From positions 108,579-172,578 of the forward strand of contig NZ_JAHXPT010000011.1 in the NCBI RefSeq assembly GCF_019431045.1: a DNA stretch of 64,000 bases, written 5' to 3'. Every line of letters begins with the position of its first letter. Positions within the stretch are counted from its first letter, which is position 1. This document shows, one piece after another, positions 25,280-35,902 of this stretch. The notes beneath the pieces were generated by a model. The model saw only the letters and a program-made list of their open reading frames with translations. It had not been told where the DNA came from and made no database searches. The position numbers and the translations under genes are program-made. This DNA is from Clostridium weizhouense (lineage in GTDB: Bacteria; Bacillota; Clostridia; Clostridiales; Clostridiaceae).

Positions 25280-26662
25280 TTATTTTAATGTATTAAGAAA
25301 TTTTTCTCCAACAATAACAACATCCCCAGCACCAACTGTAAGAAGTAAATCATTAGATTCAGTATTTTCTTTTACGTATGTTAATGCTTCATCATGTGAA
25401 TGTACATTAGTACATTTTACGCCTTTAGCTCTTAATGCATCACCAAGTTCATTAGAAGAGACTAATCCAGTATCTTTCTCACGAGCAGCATAAATATCCA
25501 TTAATACAACTTCATCAGCATCAAAGAAAGCATCTGTAAATTCACTAAATAAAGTTTTAGTTCTAGTGTATGTGTGAGGTTGGAATACGCAGAAAGTTTT
25601 GTTATGAGGAATTTTTTTAGCTGTATTTAAAGTTGCTTTTATTTCTACAGGGTGATGTGCATAATCATCAATAATAGTAACTCCATCTACAGTCCCTTTG
25701 TATTCAAATCTTTTATGAGCACCCTTACATTCTAATAAACCAGCAATTATATCTTTAGTATCAACTTTAAATATAAGTGATACACAAATTGCAGAAAGAG
25801 CATTTAATATGTTATGATCTCCTGGATTGTTTAATGTTACATTAAACAATTTAGTGTCATTTTTATAGACATCAAAAGAAGCACAACCTTTTTCATTAAA
25901 AGTTATATTTTGGGGAATAACATCGGCATCTTTAAATCCATAACTTAAAGTATTACAGTTAGCTTTGTTTAAAATTTCTCTTACTCTTGAATCACCAGTA
26001 TATCCAATTAGATAACCATCTTTAGGAATAAGTTTTGAAAATTGTAGAAAAGTTTCTGTTATTTCATCTATATCTTTATAATAATCTAAATGATCTGCAT
26101 CTATATTTAAGATAACACCAACATAAGGGAAAAATTTTAAAAATGAACGTTTATATTCGCAAGCTTCTGTAATAAAGAAGTCACTATTACCTATTCTAAA
26201 ATTTCCACCTATAGCATCCATTTCTCCACCAACTAAAATTGTTGGATCTAAGTTTGATTTTAGTGTGATATTAGATAACATAGAAGTACAAGTCGTTTTT
26301 CCATGAGCACCAGAAATAGCTACATTATATTTATGTCCTTTCATTATAGTTCCTAAAAACTCTGCTCTATCCATTAACTCTATATTTTGTTCTTTGGCGT
26401 ATATAAGTTCAGGATTACTTTCAGGAATAGCAGCTGTGTATACCACTAAATCAACATTTTTTATGTTATTTTTATCATGTCCTATGTAAATTTCAGCACC
26501 TGAAAGCGCTAATTTTTTAGTTATTTTTGATTCTTTGAAATCAGATCCCGACACTTTAAAGCCACTATTTAATAATACAGCAGCAAGACCGCTCATACTA
26601 ATTCCGCCAATACCTATAAAGTGTACCTTCTTATCTTTATCTTCTATAAAATTGAAAGACAA
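25280..26662 (-). CDS. murC: UDP-N-acetylmuramate--L-alanine ligase
   Basis: This 460-residue cytoplasmic enzyme adds the first amino acid of the peptidoglycan stem peptide using [17 protein letters not shown] near the N-terminus binds UDP-MurNAc. The ATP loop is GAHGKTT at residues 118-124, and YAHHPVEIK and FQPHTYTRT are diagnostic of MurC. AAAGGGG precedes the ATG. It is monocistronic and divergent from purR. MurD and GlmU are also in the window. Confidence 0.97.
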   Translation of the reverse strand: MSFNFIEDKDKKVHFIGIGGISMSGLAAVLLNSGFKVSGSDFKESKITKKLALSGAEIYIGHDKNNIKNVDLVVYTAAIPESNPELIYAKEQNIELMDRAEFLGTIMKGHKYNVAISGAHGKTTCTSMLSNITLKSNLDPTILVGGEMDAIGGNFRIGNSDFFITEACEYKRSFLKFFPYVGVILNIDADHLDYYKDIDEITETFLQFSKLIPKDGYLIGYTGDSRVREILNKANCNTLSYGFKDADVIPQNITFNEKGCASFDVYKNDTKLFNVTLNNPGDHNILNALSAICVSLIFKVDTKDIIAGLLECKGAHKRFEYKGTVDGVTIIDDYAHHPVEIKATLNTAKKIPHNKTFCVFQPHTYTRTKTLFSEFTDAFFDADEVVLMDIYAAREKDTGLVSSNELGDALRAKGVKCTNVHSHDEALTYVKENTESNDLLLTVGAGDVVIVGEKFLNTLK

Positions 26663-26917
26663 AATATCAACCCCTTTTTATTAATCTCATTATATTTTAT
26701 TTAAGATTTATAAATTTAAATAAAATATGGATACTTATTATATAATTATATACATTTTTCTGAAATTGAACCATAAAAAATAATTACTTAAATATTCTAT
26801 GTGATTTTTATATATATGTGAAGAGTTTTTATAATATGGCAGTTTTATAAGTAAAAAACATTGCTATTGAGTGAAATTTAGAATAAAATATGAATGTTAA
26901 CATAGATTAACTTGAAA

Positions 26918-26932
26918 ATAATTCGGAAAATA
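26918..26932 (-). promoter_or_regulatory. PurBox-like site before purR
   Basis: Read on the minus strand, TTTTCCGAATTAT matches the Bacillus PurBox consensus AWWWCCGAACWWT at 11 of 13 positions. It lies about 20 bases before the purR start, suggesting autorepression. Confidence 0.45.
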
Positions 26933-26951
26933 ATGTGTGTAGGTGATTTTA

Positions 26952-27767
26952 TTGGAAAAATTAAGTAGGAATAACAGGGTGGTTGCCATAACCAAAATAT
27001 TAATGGAAAATCCAAACAAAATAGTAGGATTAAATAAATTTTCAGAATTACTGAATGCAGCAAAATCTACACTAAGTGAAGATATAGTTATAGTAAGAGA
27101 AGTATTAGAAAAACTTAATATGGGAAAAATAGAAACAATTTCTGGAGTAGCTGGAGGAATAAAATATATTCCTAAAATAGGAGAAGATAAGGCAAGAGAA
27201 TTTGCACTAGAACTATGCAATCTTTTAAAAGATGATGGTAGAGTTATACCAGGTAATATAATATATATGACAGATTTAATGTATAATCCAGAAATAATTA
27301 GTACAGCAGGAGTTATGTTATCTTCATGTTTCCAAGAAGCAAATGTAGATTACGTTATAACTGTAGAGACTAAGGGAATACCTTTAGCTTATGAAGTGGC
27401 TAGGAATTTAGGTGTACAATTAGTAATTGCAAGAAGAGATAGTCAAGTTACAGAAGGTACTACTGTTAGTATAAATTATGTTTCTGGAAGTAGTGGAAGA
27501 CTACAACAAATGTCTCTTTCAAAAAAATCAATGAAGGCAAAAAGTAGATGCATTTTTATTGATGATTTTATGAAAGCTGGCGGAACTGCACTTGGAATTA
27601 AAGAATTATTAAGAGAGTTTGAAAGTGAATTAGTTGGTATTGGAGTCTTAGTAGATAATACAGAGTTTAATAAAAAGCTAGTTGATGAATATGTTTCTAT
27701 AGTAGAGCTAAAAGTTGTTGATAAGGGATCAATAATGGAAGTATGTCCTTCTAAGACATTTGCATAA
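26952..27767 (+). CDS. purR: Purine operon repressor PurR
   Basis: This 271-residue Bacillus-type PurR has an N-terminal winged helix (LSRNNRVVAITKILMENPNKIVGL) and a phosphoribosyltransferase-like C-terminal domain. The PRPP loop is D204-D-F-M-K-A-G-G-T212. PRPP binding releases it from PurBoxes. The start is TTG 26952 with AGGTGA 5 bases upstream; GTG 26943 lies inside that ribosome site. spoVG follows, as in Bacillus where only a small enzyme gene intervenes. Likely targets inside the window are fhs (paired boxes at 50,810) and purR itself. Confidence 0.95.
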   Translation: MEKLSRNNRVVAITKILMENPNKIVGLNKFSELLNAAKSTLSEDIVIVREVLEKLNMGKIETISGVAGGIKYIPKIGEDKAREFALELCNLLKDDGRVIPGNIIYMTDLMYNPEIISTAGVMLSSCFQEANVDYVITVETKGIPLAYEVARNLGVQLVIARRDSQVTEGTTVSINYVSGSSGRLQQMSLSKKSMKAKSRCIFIDDFMKAGGTALGIKELLREFESELVGIGVLVDNTEFNKKLVDEYVSIVELKVVDKGSIMEVCPSKTFA

Positions 27768-27825
27768 TATACAATGATAAAAAAGTATATTCATAAATTT
27801 TCTGAAAGTTTATGAAATATAAAAA

Positions 27826-27852
27826 AGGAATTTAGAAATTTATGGAGAATTT
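27826..27852 (+). promoter_or_regulatory. Sigma-H promoter of spoVG
   Basis: AGGAATT (27826-27832), 11 bases, then GGAGAATTT (27844-27852) fits the sigma-H consensus RNAGGAWWW-N11/12-RNNGAATWW. It lies 45 bases before spoVG, a classic sigma-H gene. Confidence 0.75.
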
Positions 27853-27896
27853 ACTATCTATATAAGTATTTTTAATGCAACTGGAGGTGTACTAAG

Positions 27897-28172
27897 ATGC
27901 AAATCACAGACGTTAGAGTTAGAAAAATATCTTCAGAGGGAAAAATGAAAGGCATAGTTTCTGTTACTTTTGATAATGAATTTGTTGTACATGATATTAA
28001 AGTTATAGAAGGCCAAAATGGTTTATTTATAGCTATGCCTAGCAGAAAAACACCAAATGGAGAATTTAAGGACATAGCTCATCCTATAAGCATGGAAGCA
28101 AGAGAAAAGATTCAATCTGAGATTTTAAATGCTTATGAAAAAGCAATTTCAGAGCAAGGGTTAGAAGGGTAA
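27897..28172 (+). CDS. spoVG: Septation/sporulation regulator SpoVG
   Basis: This 91-residue nucleic-acid-binding protein affects asymmetric septation and cortex formation. The sequence [26 protein letters not shown] with the [21 protein letters not shown] block is unmistakable. CTGGAGGTG lies 9 bases before the ATG, and a good sigma-H promoter is upstream. A hairpin with a T9 run follows, so it can be transcribed alone, with glmU next as in Bacillus. Confidence 0.97.
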   Translation: MQITDVRVRKISSEGKMKGIVSVTFDNEFVVHDIKVIEGQNGLFIAMPSRKTPNGEFKDIAHPISMEAREKIQSEILNAYEKAISEQGLEG

Positions 28173-28191
28173 AATTGATTATTAAAAAATG

Positions 28192-28226
28192 AGAGGAAGA
28201 ATAAATACTTCCTTTTATTTTTTTTT
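28192..28226 (+). terminator. Terminator after spoVG
   Basis: AGGAAG (28194-28199) pairs with CTTCCT (28208-28213), followed by a long T-run. Confidence 0.75.
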
Positions 28227-28384
28227 CAAAAATATGGTTATATTAAGTTTTAAACATTTACATAGCTTGAAATAAAAGATTCTTTCAAATATAATTAATT
28301 AGGGTGCGATGCGCATAGTATGAATAAAAGATTAGAAAATTATTATTTAAAAATAATAAATAATTTGAATGAGGTGGTATGTTA

Positions 28385-29752
28385 ATGTATAAATGTGCCT
28401 TAGTTTTGGCTGCAGGACAGGGAAAGAGAATAAAATCTGATATACCTAAAGTATTACATAAAGTATGTGGTAAAGAGATGGTTATTCATGTAATAGATAC
28501 AATAAGAAAAGCAGGAATTGATGATGTAAATGTAATTGTAGGAAACGGAGCTGAACTTGTAAAAGAGAGAACACAAATAAAAAATATAGAGTATTCGCTT
28601 CAATCCGAACAATTAGGAACAGGTCATGCGGTACAATGTGCCTCAGAATTTTTAAAGGGTAAACAAGGTATAGTAGCAGTTTTTACTGGAGATACTCCTT
28701 TAATAAAAGAATCCACTATTAAAAATTTAGTAGAAAGTCATATAGAAAATAATAACTCAGCTACTATTTTAACTTCTATAGTTGAAGACCCAACAGGTTA
28801 TGGAAGAATCATTAGAAATGGAAATGAAGTTTTAAAAATTGTAGAACATAAAGATTGTAATGAAGAAGAATTAAAAGTTAATGAAATGAATGCAGCAATA
28901 TATTGTTTTGATATTGAATCATTATGTGAGTCTTTAGGTAAACTAAATAATAATAATAAACAAGGTGAGTATTATCTTACTGATGTTATAGAAATTTTAA
29001 AATCCCAAGGAAAAACAATTGGAGCATTTGTAACTGATTTTGAAGAAACAATAGGTGTAAATTCTAGAGTTCAATTAGCTGAAGCAGAAGAAATACTTAA
29101 AAATAGAATAAATCTTAAACATATGGAAAATGGTGTAACACTAATAGATCCTAAAACAACTTATATAGGTATAGATGTGGAAATAGGAAAAGATACAATA
29201 ATATATCCTAATAATATATTAGAAGGTTGCACAGTTATAGGAAATAACTGTATTATTTATCAAAACTCTAGAATAAAAGATAGTACTATAGGTAATGAAG
29301 TAGATATCCAATCTTCTGTAATTTTAGATAGTAGTATTGGAGATAACACAACTGTAGGTCCATTTGCTTATTTAAGACCTGAAACAAAGGTTGGTAAAAA
29401 AGCTAGAATAGGAGACTTTGTTGAAATAAAGAAATCAACTATTGGAGATGGAACTAAAGTATCTCATTTAACTTATATAGGAGATGCTGAAGTTGGTAAA
29501 GAATGTAACTTTGGATGTGGCACAGTAGTTGTAAACTATGATGGTAAAAATAAATATAAAACTATTATTGGTGATCATAGCTTTATTGGTTGTAACACTA
29601 ATTTAGTTTCCCCAGTAGAGGTAGAAGACAATACATATATTGCAGCTGGTTCTACTATTACTAATGATGTAAAAGAAGGAGATCTTGCTGTAGCAAGAGC
29701 AAAACAAAAAAATATTAAAGGTTGGGTAGATAAAAAAGGATTAAAAAAATAA
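28385..29752 (+). CDS. glmU: Bifunctional UDP-GlcNAc pyrophosphorylase / GlcN-1-P acetyltransferase
   Basis: This 455-residue enzyme makes UDP-N-acetylglucosamine for the cell wall. The uridyltransferase half opens [20 protein letters not shown]. The C-terminal half is a left-handed beta-helix with hexapeptide repeats from about residue 250, ending in the acetyl-CoA site ([20 protein letters not shown]). GAGGTGG spacing favours ATG 28385 over ATG 28379. It precedes prs with 47 bases between, the standard Firmicute order. Confidence 0.97.
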   Translation: MYKCALVLAAGQGKRIKSDIPKVLHKVCGKEMVIHVIDTIRKAGIDDVNVIVGNGAELVKERTQIKNIEYSLQSEQLGTGHAVQCASEFLKGKQGIVAVFTGDTPLIKESTIKNLVESHIENNNSATILTSIVEDPTGYGRIIRNGNEVLKIVEHKDCNEEELKVNEMNAAIYCFDIESLCESLGKLNNNNKQGEYYLTDVIEILKSQGKTIGAFVTDFEETIGVNSRVQLAEAEEILKNRINLKHMENGVTLIDPKTTYIGIDVEIGKDTIIYPNNILEGCTVIGNNCIIYQNSRIKDSTIGNEVDIQSSVILDSSIGDNTTVGPFAYLRPETKVGKKARIGDFVEIKKSTIGDGTKVSHLTYIGDAEVGKECNFGCGTVVVNYDGKNKYKTIIGDHSFIGCNTNLVSPVEVEDNTYIAAGSTITNDVKEGDLAVARAKQKNIKGWVDKKGLKK

Positions 29753-29799
29753 ATTTTTAATTGTAAATAGGTTAAAACTTTAAGGAGGTCTTCATAATC

Positions 29800-30759
29800 A
29801 TGATAACTCATGGAAAAAACATAAAGATTTTTACCGGAAATTCTCATCCTAAATTAGCCCAAGATATAGCTGATATATTAGGAGTGCAGGTTGGAAAGTC
29901 TAAAGTATCAACTTTTAGTGATGGAGAAATATCTGTTGATATTAATGAAACTGTTAGAGGTACTGATGTGTTTATAGTTCAATCGACAAGTTCGCCTGTT
30001 AATAATAATTTGATGGAATTATTAATTATGATTGATGCATTTAAAAGGGCATCAGCTGGTAGGATAACAGCTGTTGTTCCTTATTATGGATATGCAAGGC
30101 AAGACAGAAAGGCTAAATCAAGAGATCCAATTACGGCTAAATTGGTTGCAGATTTATTAACAGCAGCAGGAGCACATAGAATTTTAACAATGGATTTACA
30201 TGCTCCACAAATTCAGGGCTATTTTAATATTCCTGTAGATCATCTATTAGGAGCACCAATATTAGCAAAATATTTTATTTCTAAAGGATTGGCTGAACAA
30301 GATGATATAGTTGTAGTATCACCTGATTTAGGAAGTGTAACTAGGGCAAGGAATTTTGCGGATAATCTACATGCACCAATAGCAATTATAGATAAAAGAA
30401 GACCTAAGGCAAATGTTTCTGAAATTATGAATATTATTGGAGAAGTTAAGGATAAAAGATGTATCTTAATTGACGATATGATTGATACTGCAGGAACCAT
30501 AACAAATGCAGCAAATGCACTTAAAGAATTAGGTGCTGAAAATGTTTATGCTTGTTGCACTCATGGAGTTTTATCAGGTCCAGCATTTGATAGAATAAAC
30601 AATTCAGCAATTGAAGAATTAGTAATGTTAAATACTATTCAGTTAAATCAAGAAATGGAAAAAGTTAAAATTACATCATTATCAGTTGCTCCATTGTTTG
30701 CAGAGGCAATAAAAAGGATTTATGATGACCAACCAATAAGCAAATTATTTGAAGTTTAA
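29800..30759 (+). CDS. prs: Ribose-phosphate pyrophosphokinase
   Basis: This 319-residue enzyme converts ribose 5-phosphate and ATP into PRPP, the precursor of nucleotides, histidine and tryptophan. ATP-binding and flexible-loop residues are seen in [17 protein letters not shown]. The PRPP loop is [21 protein letters not shown] is placed well before ATG 29800. PRPP is also the effector of PurR, encoded 2 kb upstream, and the substrate of Hpt. A hairpin follows. Confidence 0.98.
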   Translation: MITHGKNIKIFTGNSHPKLAQDIADILGVQVGKSKVSTFSDGEISVDINETVRGTDVFIVQSTSSPVNNNLMELLIMIDAFKRASAGRITAVVPYYGYARQDRKAKSRDPITAKLVADLLTAAGAHRILTMDLHAPQIQGYFNIPVDHLLGAPILAKYFISKGLAEQDDIVVVSPDLGSVTRARNFADNLHAPIAIIDKRRPKANVSEIMNIIGEVKDKRCILIDDMIDTAGTITNAANALKELGAENVYACCTHGVLSGPAFDRINNSAIEELVMLNTIQLNQEMEKVKITSLSVAPLFAEAIKRIYDDQPISKLFEV

Positions 30760-30778
30760 TAAAATGAATATAGATGAT

Positions 30779-30813
30779 AAACCTCCTATAGTTTTTACTA
30801 TAGGAGGTTTGTT
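30779..30813 (+). terminator. Hairpin terminator after prs
   Basis: AAACCTCCTATAGT pairs perfectly with ACTATAGGAGGTTT. The T-run is short, so termination may be partial. Confidence 0.75.
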
Positions 30814-30877
30814 AGATTTATCAAATCAGTTAATTATAACTTTGAGTTAAGTAGAAATCTAAAAGAGGGTATATATT

Positions 30878-31564
30878 ATGGATAATTTTATAGAAAGAAT
30901 TTTAATGGTAGATAGTGACAAATCTAATAATGAGATAGTAAGTACATATTTAAAAAGCTCAGGATACAAAACTAAATCTACTTTAACAGGAGAAGAATTT
31001 AAAAAAAGTTTTTTAGAATATAATCCTCAAATGATTTTATTAAATTTAATTATAAAAGATATAGATGGAACAGTACTTTTAAAATGGATAAGAACTAAAA
31101 GCAGTATACCAATAATAATAGTTACAGAAGAGGAAAGAGTATTTAATAAGGTATTAGCCCTAAATTTGGGCGCAGACGATTATATATTAAAGCCATTTGA
31201 ACTAGAAGAATTATTAGCAAGAATAAATGCGGTTTCAAGAAGATATTGTAAAGGTAATTTTGAAACTGAAAAAAAATCAGTAGATAATCTAATAATAAAT
31301 GATTATTCTTATGAAGTAATTTGCAATGGAAAAAATATAAAATTACCACCGAAAGAATTTAAATTATTAAATTTTTTAATAGATAATCCAAATAAAATAT
31401 ATACGAGAAAACAACTGCTTTCTGAAATATGGAGAGATGAGTATATAGGTGATATTAGAACAATTGATGTTCATATTAAAAGATTAAGAAAAAGAATAGG
31501 AAAAAGTGAAAAATGGGAGATAAAGACTATATGGGGAGTCGGATATAAGTTTCAGATAAACTAA
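30878..31564 (+). CDS. Atypical orphan OmpR-family response regulator
   Basis: This 228-residue protein has a receiver-like domain (about 7-120) and a winged-helix DNA-binding domain (about 130-225, ending in WGVGYKF). The phosphoacceptor aspartate is replaced: the strand reads MILLNLII with Asn56 where Asp is expected. The N-terminal acidic pocket reads D12-S13-D14. The conserved Lys105 (LKPF) and Thr83 remain. No histidine kinase is adjacent. It therefore probably acts without phosphorylation. Its target is unknown; the location between prs and pth is unusual. Confidence 0.9.
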   Translation: MDNFIERILMVDSDKSNNEIVSTYLKSSGYKTKSTLTGEEFKKSFLEYNPQMILLNLIIKDIDGTVLLKWIRTKSSIPIIIVTEEERVFNKVLALNLGADDYILKPFELEELLARINAVSRRYCKGNFETEKKSVDNLIINDYSYEVICNGKNIKLPPKEFKLLNFLIDNPNKIYTRKQLLSEIWRDEYIGDIRTIDVHIKRLRKRIGKSEKWEIKTIWGVGYKFQIN

Positions 31565-31661
31565 CAAGCAATATAAATATAATTTAAAAATAAAAAAATT
31601 TATTTTTAGTATAATAATAGGATAGAATTAAATTACATATGTTAAATAAAGGAGAGTTTAT

Positions 31662-32237
31662 ATGTTTTTGATAGTAGGACTTGGAAATCCAGGTAAGGAA
31701 TATAATAATACAAGACATAATATTGGATTTGAAGTTATTGATAATATTGCCAAAGAGTATAATATTGAAATAAATAGGCAAAAATTTAAAGGTATGTATG
31801 GTGAAGGATTTATAGATAATAATAAAGTTATTTTATTAAAGCCTACAACATATATGAACTTGAGTGGAGAAAGTATTAGAGAAATTTGTAATTTTTATAA
31901 GATAGATAATGAAAATATTTTAGTTATATATGATGATATAAGCTTAGATTTAGGAAGATTAAGAATAAGAGAAAAAGGAAGTGCAGGAGGTCATAATGGA
32001 ATAAAAAGTATAATCGCTAATTTATCAACGGATATATTTCCTAGAATAAAAGTAGGGGTAGGACAACCTAATGTTAACTTAGTTAATTATGTTTTAGGTA
32101 AGTTTACAAAAGAAGAAAATGAAATCTTAGAAGAAAGTATAGAAGCAACTATACAAGCAGTTAGAGAAGTTGTTAGTGTAGATCTTAAATCTGCAATGAA
32201 TAAATTTAATGGGTTTAAACCTAATAAAAGTATTTAA
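31662..32237 (+). CDS. pth: Peptidyl-tRNA hydrolase
   Basis: This 191-residue enzyme frees tRNA from prematurely released peptidyl-t[22 protein letters not shown] contains the conserved Asn and the catalytic His (His20 in RHNIG). [10 protein letters not shown] and [24 protein letters not shown] are typical. AAAGGAGAG precedes the ATG. mfd starts 14 bases after it, so the two are cotranscribed, as in Bacillus. Confidence 0.98.
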   Translation: MFLIVGLGNPGKEYNNTRHNIGFEVIDNIAKEYNIEINRQKFKGMYGEGFIDNNKVILLKPTTYMNLSGESIREICNFYKIDNENILVIYDDISLDLGRLRIREKGSAGGHNGIKSIIANLSTDIFPRIKVGVGQPNVNLVNYVLGKFTKEENEILEESIEATIQAVREVVSVDLKSAMNKFNGFKPNKSI

Positions 32238-32251
32238 GGATGGTGCATACA

Positions 32252-35200
32252 ATGAGATTAAGAGGGTTAATAGACCCCTTAGAAAATAGTCTTGAGTTAC
32301 AGAATATACTAAAGTATATTGATAAAGAAAGATACCCCATAGGAATTTATGGAGTATCTGAATCAGGTAGGGGATACATGATTGATAGCATTTTTGAGAA
32401 TGTTGATAAATCTATGGTTATTATTACTCAAAATGATATGGAAGCAAAAAATCTTTATGAGGATTTAATATTATATACAAATGATGTATATTATTTTCCA
32501 GTTAAAGAAACTGTTTTTTATAATATAGATGCTATATCTGGAGACTTAAGATGGGAAAGATTAAAAGTAATAAATAAAATATTGGATAATAAAAAGAAAA
32601 TAATAATAACTTCAATAGATGCTTTTGCAGTAAACTATGTACCACATAAGTTATTTCTTGATTACAATATAAGTATAAAACAGGGCAAGGAAATAAATAT
32701 TGATACTATATCTTCTAAGTTAGTTGAATGTGGATATGAGAGAGTTGATATAGTTGAGGGAAAAGGTCAATTTGCAGTAAGAGGTGGAATACTTGATGTA
32801 TTCCCAACGGGTTCAACTTATCCTTATAGAGTTGAACTTTTTGGTGATGAAATAGAATCTATAAGGACTTTCAATGTAGAATCACAAAGAAGTATTGATA
32901 AGATAAAGTCTTTTAATATATTTCCGGCTAAAGAAATTATAGTTTCTAAAGATTCTATGCAACTGGCAAAAGAAAGAATGTTAGATGAATTTAATAAAAT
33001 TGTATTATCAGATAAACAAAAAGAAAGAATTAATAAATTAGAAAAAGTAGTTAATTCTAATATAGAATCACTTGAAGAAACTTTAACTTTTGAAACAATT
33101 GATAGTTACTTACCTTATTTCTATCAAGAAACAGAAACTTTTTTTGATTATTTTAAAGATTATTTATTTATAATGGATGATGTTCAAAGATGTAAAGGAA
33201 AGATAGATTCTTTATATTTAGAATTTGTAGAAAGTTTTACTGTTTTCCTTGAAAGAGGAGATATTCTTCCGGGACAACAAAAATTATTAGTAGAAAAAGA
33301 AATCGTTTTAGAAAAATTTGAATTAAATAGAGTATTATTTCTTGAAGCATTTAGTAAAAAAGTAGATTTTTTAAACCCAATAGAAAGCGTTGAGGTAGTA
33401 CAATCAACTCTTAGTAATTATCAAGGACAATTAGAGTTATTGATAAATGATATTTTAGAGAAAAAGGCAAAAGGATATAAAACATTAATATTAGCAGGTA
33501 CTAGAGCTAGAGGAGAAAGACTTGTAGAAACATTAAGAGAAAGAGATGTTGAAAGTCTTTATAAAGAGAATATAGACGAAATTCAATTTGGGGAAGTTGT
33601 TATAACATTTGGAAATCAATTAAAGGGGTTTGAATATCCTGAATATAAAATATGTGTTATATCTGATAAAGAAGTATTTGGAGAAGCTAAAAGACGATTA
33701 AAAAATAGGAATAAAAAAAAGAAAGGTATTTCTAAAATAAAGAGTTTTAATGAATTAAAACCAGGAGATTACGTAGTTCATGTAAATCATGGTATAGGAG
33801 TATACAAAGGTATCAAACAAATTGAAGTGGCTGGACATAAAAGAGATTACTTAGATATTGTTTATGATAAAGGTGATAAACTTTATGTACCTGTAGAACA
33901 ACTTGATTTAATTCAAAAATATATAGGAAGTGAAGGTAAAAATCCTAAAGTTACTAAGCTTGGAGGCAATGAATGGCAGAAAGCGAAAGCGAAAGTTAAA
34001 AAATCAATTAATGATATTGCAGAAGATTTAATAAAGCTTTATGCAACTAGAGCTACACTTAAAGGTCATAAATTTAGTAAAGATACTCAATGGCAAAGAC
34101 AGTTTGAAGATGAATTTCCATTTGAAGAAACTCCAGATCAAATCACCTCTTTAGAGGAGATAAAAAAAGATATGCAATCTGATAAAGCTATGGACAGATT
34201 ATTATGTGGAGATGTGGGATATGGAAAAACAGAAGTTGCTTTAAGAGCAGCATTTAAATGTGTTATGGATGGAAAACAAGTTGCTTTTTTAGTTCCAACT
34301 ACTATTCTAGCAGAACAGCATTATAAAAATATGAAAAAGAGATTTTCAGATTTTCCTATAAAAATAGATATGATTAGTAGATTTAGAACAGCTAAACAAC
34401 AAAAAGCTACTATGCAGAGTTTAAAAGAAGGGAATATTGATATTTTAGTAGGGACTCATAGATTAGTATCTAAAGATATTCAGTTTAAGGATTTAGGATT
34501 ACTTATAGTTGATGAGGAACAAAGATTTGGAGTAGCTCAAAAAGAAAAAATTAAAAATTTAAAGAAAAATGTTGATGTATTAGCATTAAGTGCAACTCCT
34601 ATTCCAAGAACTTTGCATATGTCATTAACAGGCGTAAGAGATATATCTGTTATAGAAACGCCACCAGAAGAGAGATATCCAATACAGACATATGTAGTAG
34701 AGCAAAATGATCAACTTATTAGAGATGCAATACTTAGAGAAATAGGTAGAAATGGTCAAGTTTATTTTGTATATAATAGAGTTGAAGATATTGATAGAAT
34801 GGCTAAATATGTTCAGGGGTTAGTTCCAGAAAGTAAAGTTACTGTTGCACATGGACAAATGACTGAACGACAATTAGAAAAAGAAATGATCAGTTTTATG
34901 GAGCAAGAATCTAATGTTTTAGTTTGTACCACAATAATAGAAACAGGAATAGATATTCAAAATGTAAACACAATAATAATATATGATTCTGATAAGATGG
35001 GATTATCTCAATTATATCAATTAAGGGGAAGAGTAGGACGTTCTAATAGAATTGCATATGCTTATTTATTGTATACAAAGGATAAAATTTTAACTGAAGT
35101 GGCAGAAAAAAGACTTAAAGCATTGAAAGATTTTACAGAACTTGGTTCGGGATTTAAAATAGCTATGAGAGATTTAGAAATTAGAGGGGCCGGTAATATG

Positions 35201-35761
35201 ATGGGATCTTCTCAACATGGTCATATGGCTTCAGTTGGATATGATTTATATTGCAGAATGCTTGAAGATACAGTTAAGCTAATAAAGGGTGAAATAACTA
35301 AAGAACCTATTGAGACAACTGTAGAAATTAAAGTGGATGCATTTATATCAGAAAATTATATTGAAGATGAAATTCAAAAAATAGAAATATATAAAAAAAT
35401 AGCCGCTATTGAAAATATAGATGATTATAATGATATAAAAGAAGAATTAGAAGATAGATATTCTAAAATTCCAGAACCTGTTTATAATCTTATGGATATA
35501 GCTTACATTAAGAGTATGGCAAAATTATTGTTCATAGAGGAAATTAAAGAAACTCCAAAAGAAATAATATTTAGATTTGCATATGGAGAAGATGATTATA
35601 AACGAATATTTAAATTACTAATAGGAAATTATAAAGATAGTATCATGTTGAAATTTGGATCTCAACCATATTTTTCTTTTAGGTTAAATGATATAAAAAA
35701 AGAAAATATGCTAGAATTTTTGAAAGAAATTCTAAATATGGTAATGATAAAGGAGGCGTAG
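32252..35761 (+). CDS. mfd: Transcription-repair coupling factor Mfd
   Basis: This 1169-residue translocase removes stalled RNA polymerase and recruits UvrA. Order: UvrB-like domains, RNA-polymerase-interaction (CarD-like) domain around residue 500 (LKPGDYVVHVNHGIGVYKG), SF2 helicase with Walker A GDVGYGKT at 653-660 and DEEQ at 754-757, and a C-terminal TRCF domain. GGATGGTG overlaps the ATG at 32240 and is correctly spaced for ATG 32252, so I use the latter. The length is normal for the family. Confidence 0.98.
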   Translation: MRLRGLIDPLENSLELQNILKYIDKERYPIGIYGVSESGRGYMIDSIFENVDKSMVIITQNDMEAKNLYEDLILYTNDVYYFPVKETVFYNIDAISGDLRWERLKVINKILDNKKKIIITSIDAFAVNYVPHKLFLDYNISIKQGKEINIDTISSKLVECGYERVDIVEGKGQFAVRGGILDVFPTGSTYPYRVELFGDEIESIRTFNVESQRSIDKIKSFNIFPAKEIIVSKDSMQLAKERMLDEFNKIVLSDKQKERINKLEKVVNSNIESLEETLTFETIDSYLPYFYQETETFFDYFKDYLFIMDDVQRCKGKIDSLYLEFVESFTVFLERGDILPGQQKLLVEKEIVLEKFELNRVLFLEAFSKKVDFLNPIESVEVVQSTLSNYQGQLELLINDILEKKAKGYKTLILAGTRARGERLVETLRERDVESLYKENIDEIQFGEVVITFGNQLKGFEYPEYKICVISDKEVFGEAKRRLKNRNKKKKGISKIKSFNELKPGDYVVHVNHGIGVYKGIKQIEVAGHKRDYLDIVYDKGDKLYVPVEQLDLIQKYIGSEGKNPKVTKLGGNEWQKAKAKVKKSINDIAEDLIKLYATRATLKGHKFSKDTQWQRQFEDEFPFEETPDQITSLEEIKKDMQSDKAMDRLLCGDVGYGKTEVALRAAFKCVMDGKQVAFLVPTTILAEQHYKNMKKRFSDFPIKIDMISRFRTAKQQKATMQSLKEGNIDILVGTHRLVSKDIQFKDLGLLIVDEEQRFGVAQKEKIKNLKKNVDVLALSATPIPRTLHMSLTGVRDISVIETPPEERYPIQTYVVEQNDQLIRDAILREIGRNGQVYFVYNRVEDIDRMAKYVQGLVPESKVTVAHGQMTERQLEKEMISFMEQESNVLVCTTIIETGIDIQNVNTIIIYDSDKMGLSQLYQLRGRVGRSNRIAYAYLLYTKDKILTEVAEKRLKALKDFTELGSGFKIAMRDLEIRGAGNMMGSSQHGHMASVGYDLYCRMLEDTVKLIKGEITKEPIETTVEIKVDAFISENYIEDEIQKIEIYKKIAAIENIDDYNDIKEELEDRYSKIPEPVYNLMDIAYIKSMAKLLFIEEIKETPKEIIFRFAYGEDDYKRIFKLLIGNYKDSIMLKFGSQPYFSFRLNDIKKENMLEFLKEILNMVMIKEA

Positions 35762-35902
35762 AATAAGTTAAAATAAAATAGTAAGAAATACTTAATATTG
35801 TAATAAAAAAGTAATATAAATGGTTTGAATTGTAAAAATAATATTGTTATACTAATATTATGTTTTTATAAGAAAAATTTAGAAAAAAGTGAGGGGAAAA
35901 TT

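Noticed and set aside
27791..27823. Terminator for purR (ATATTCATAAA / TTTATGAAATAT)
   Set aside because: The stem is weak, AT-only and lacks a T-run, so termination there is not supported.
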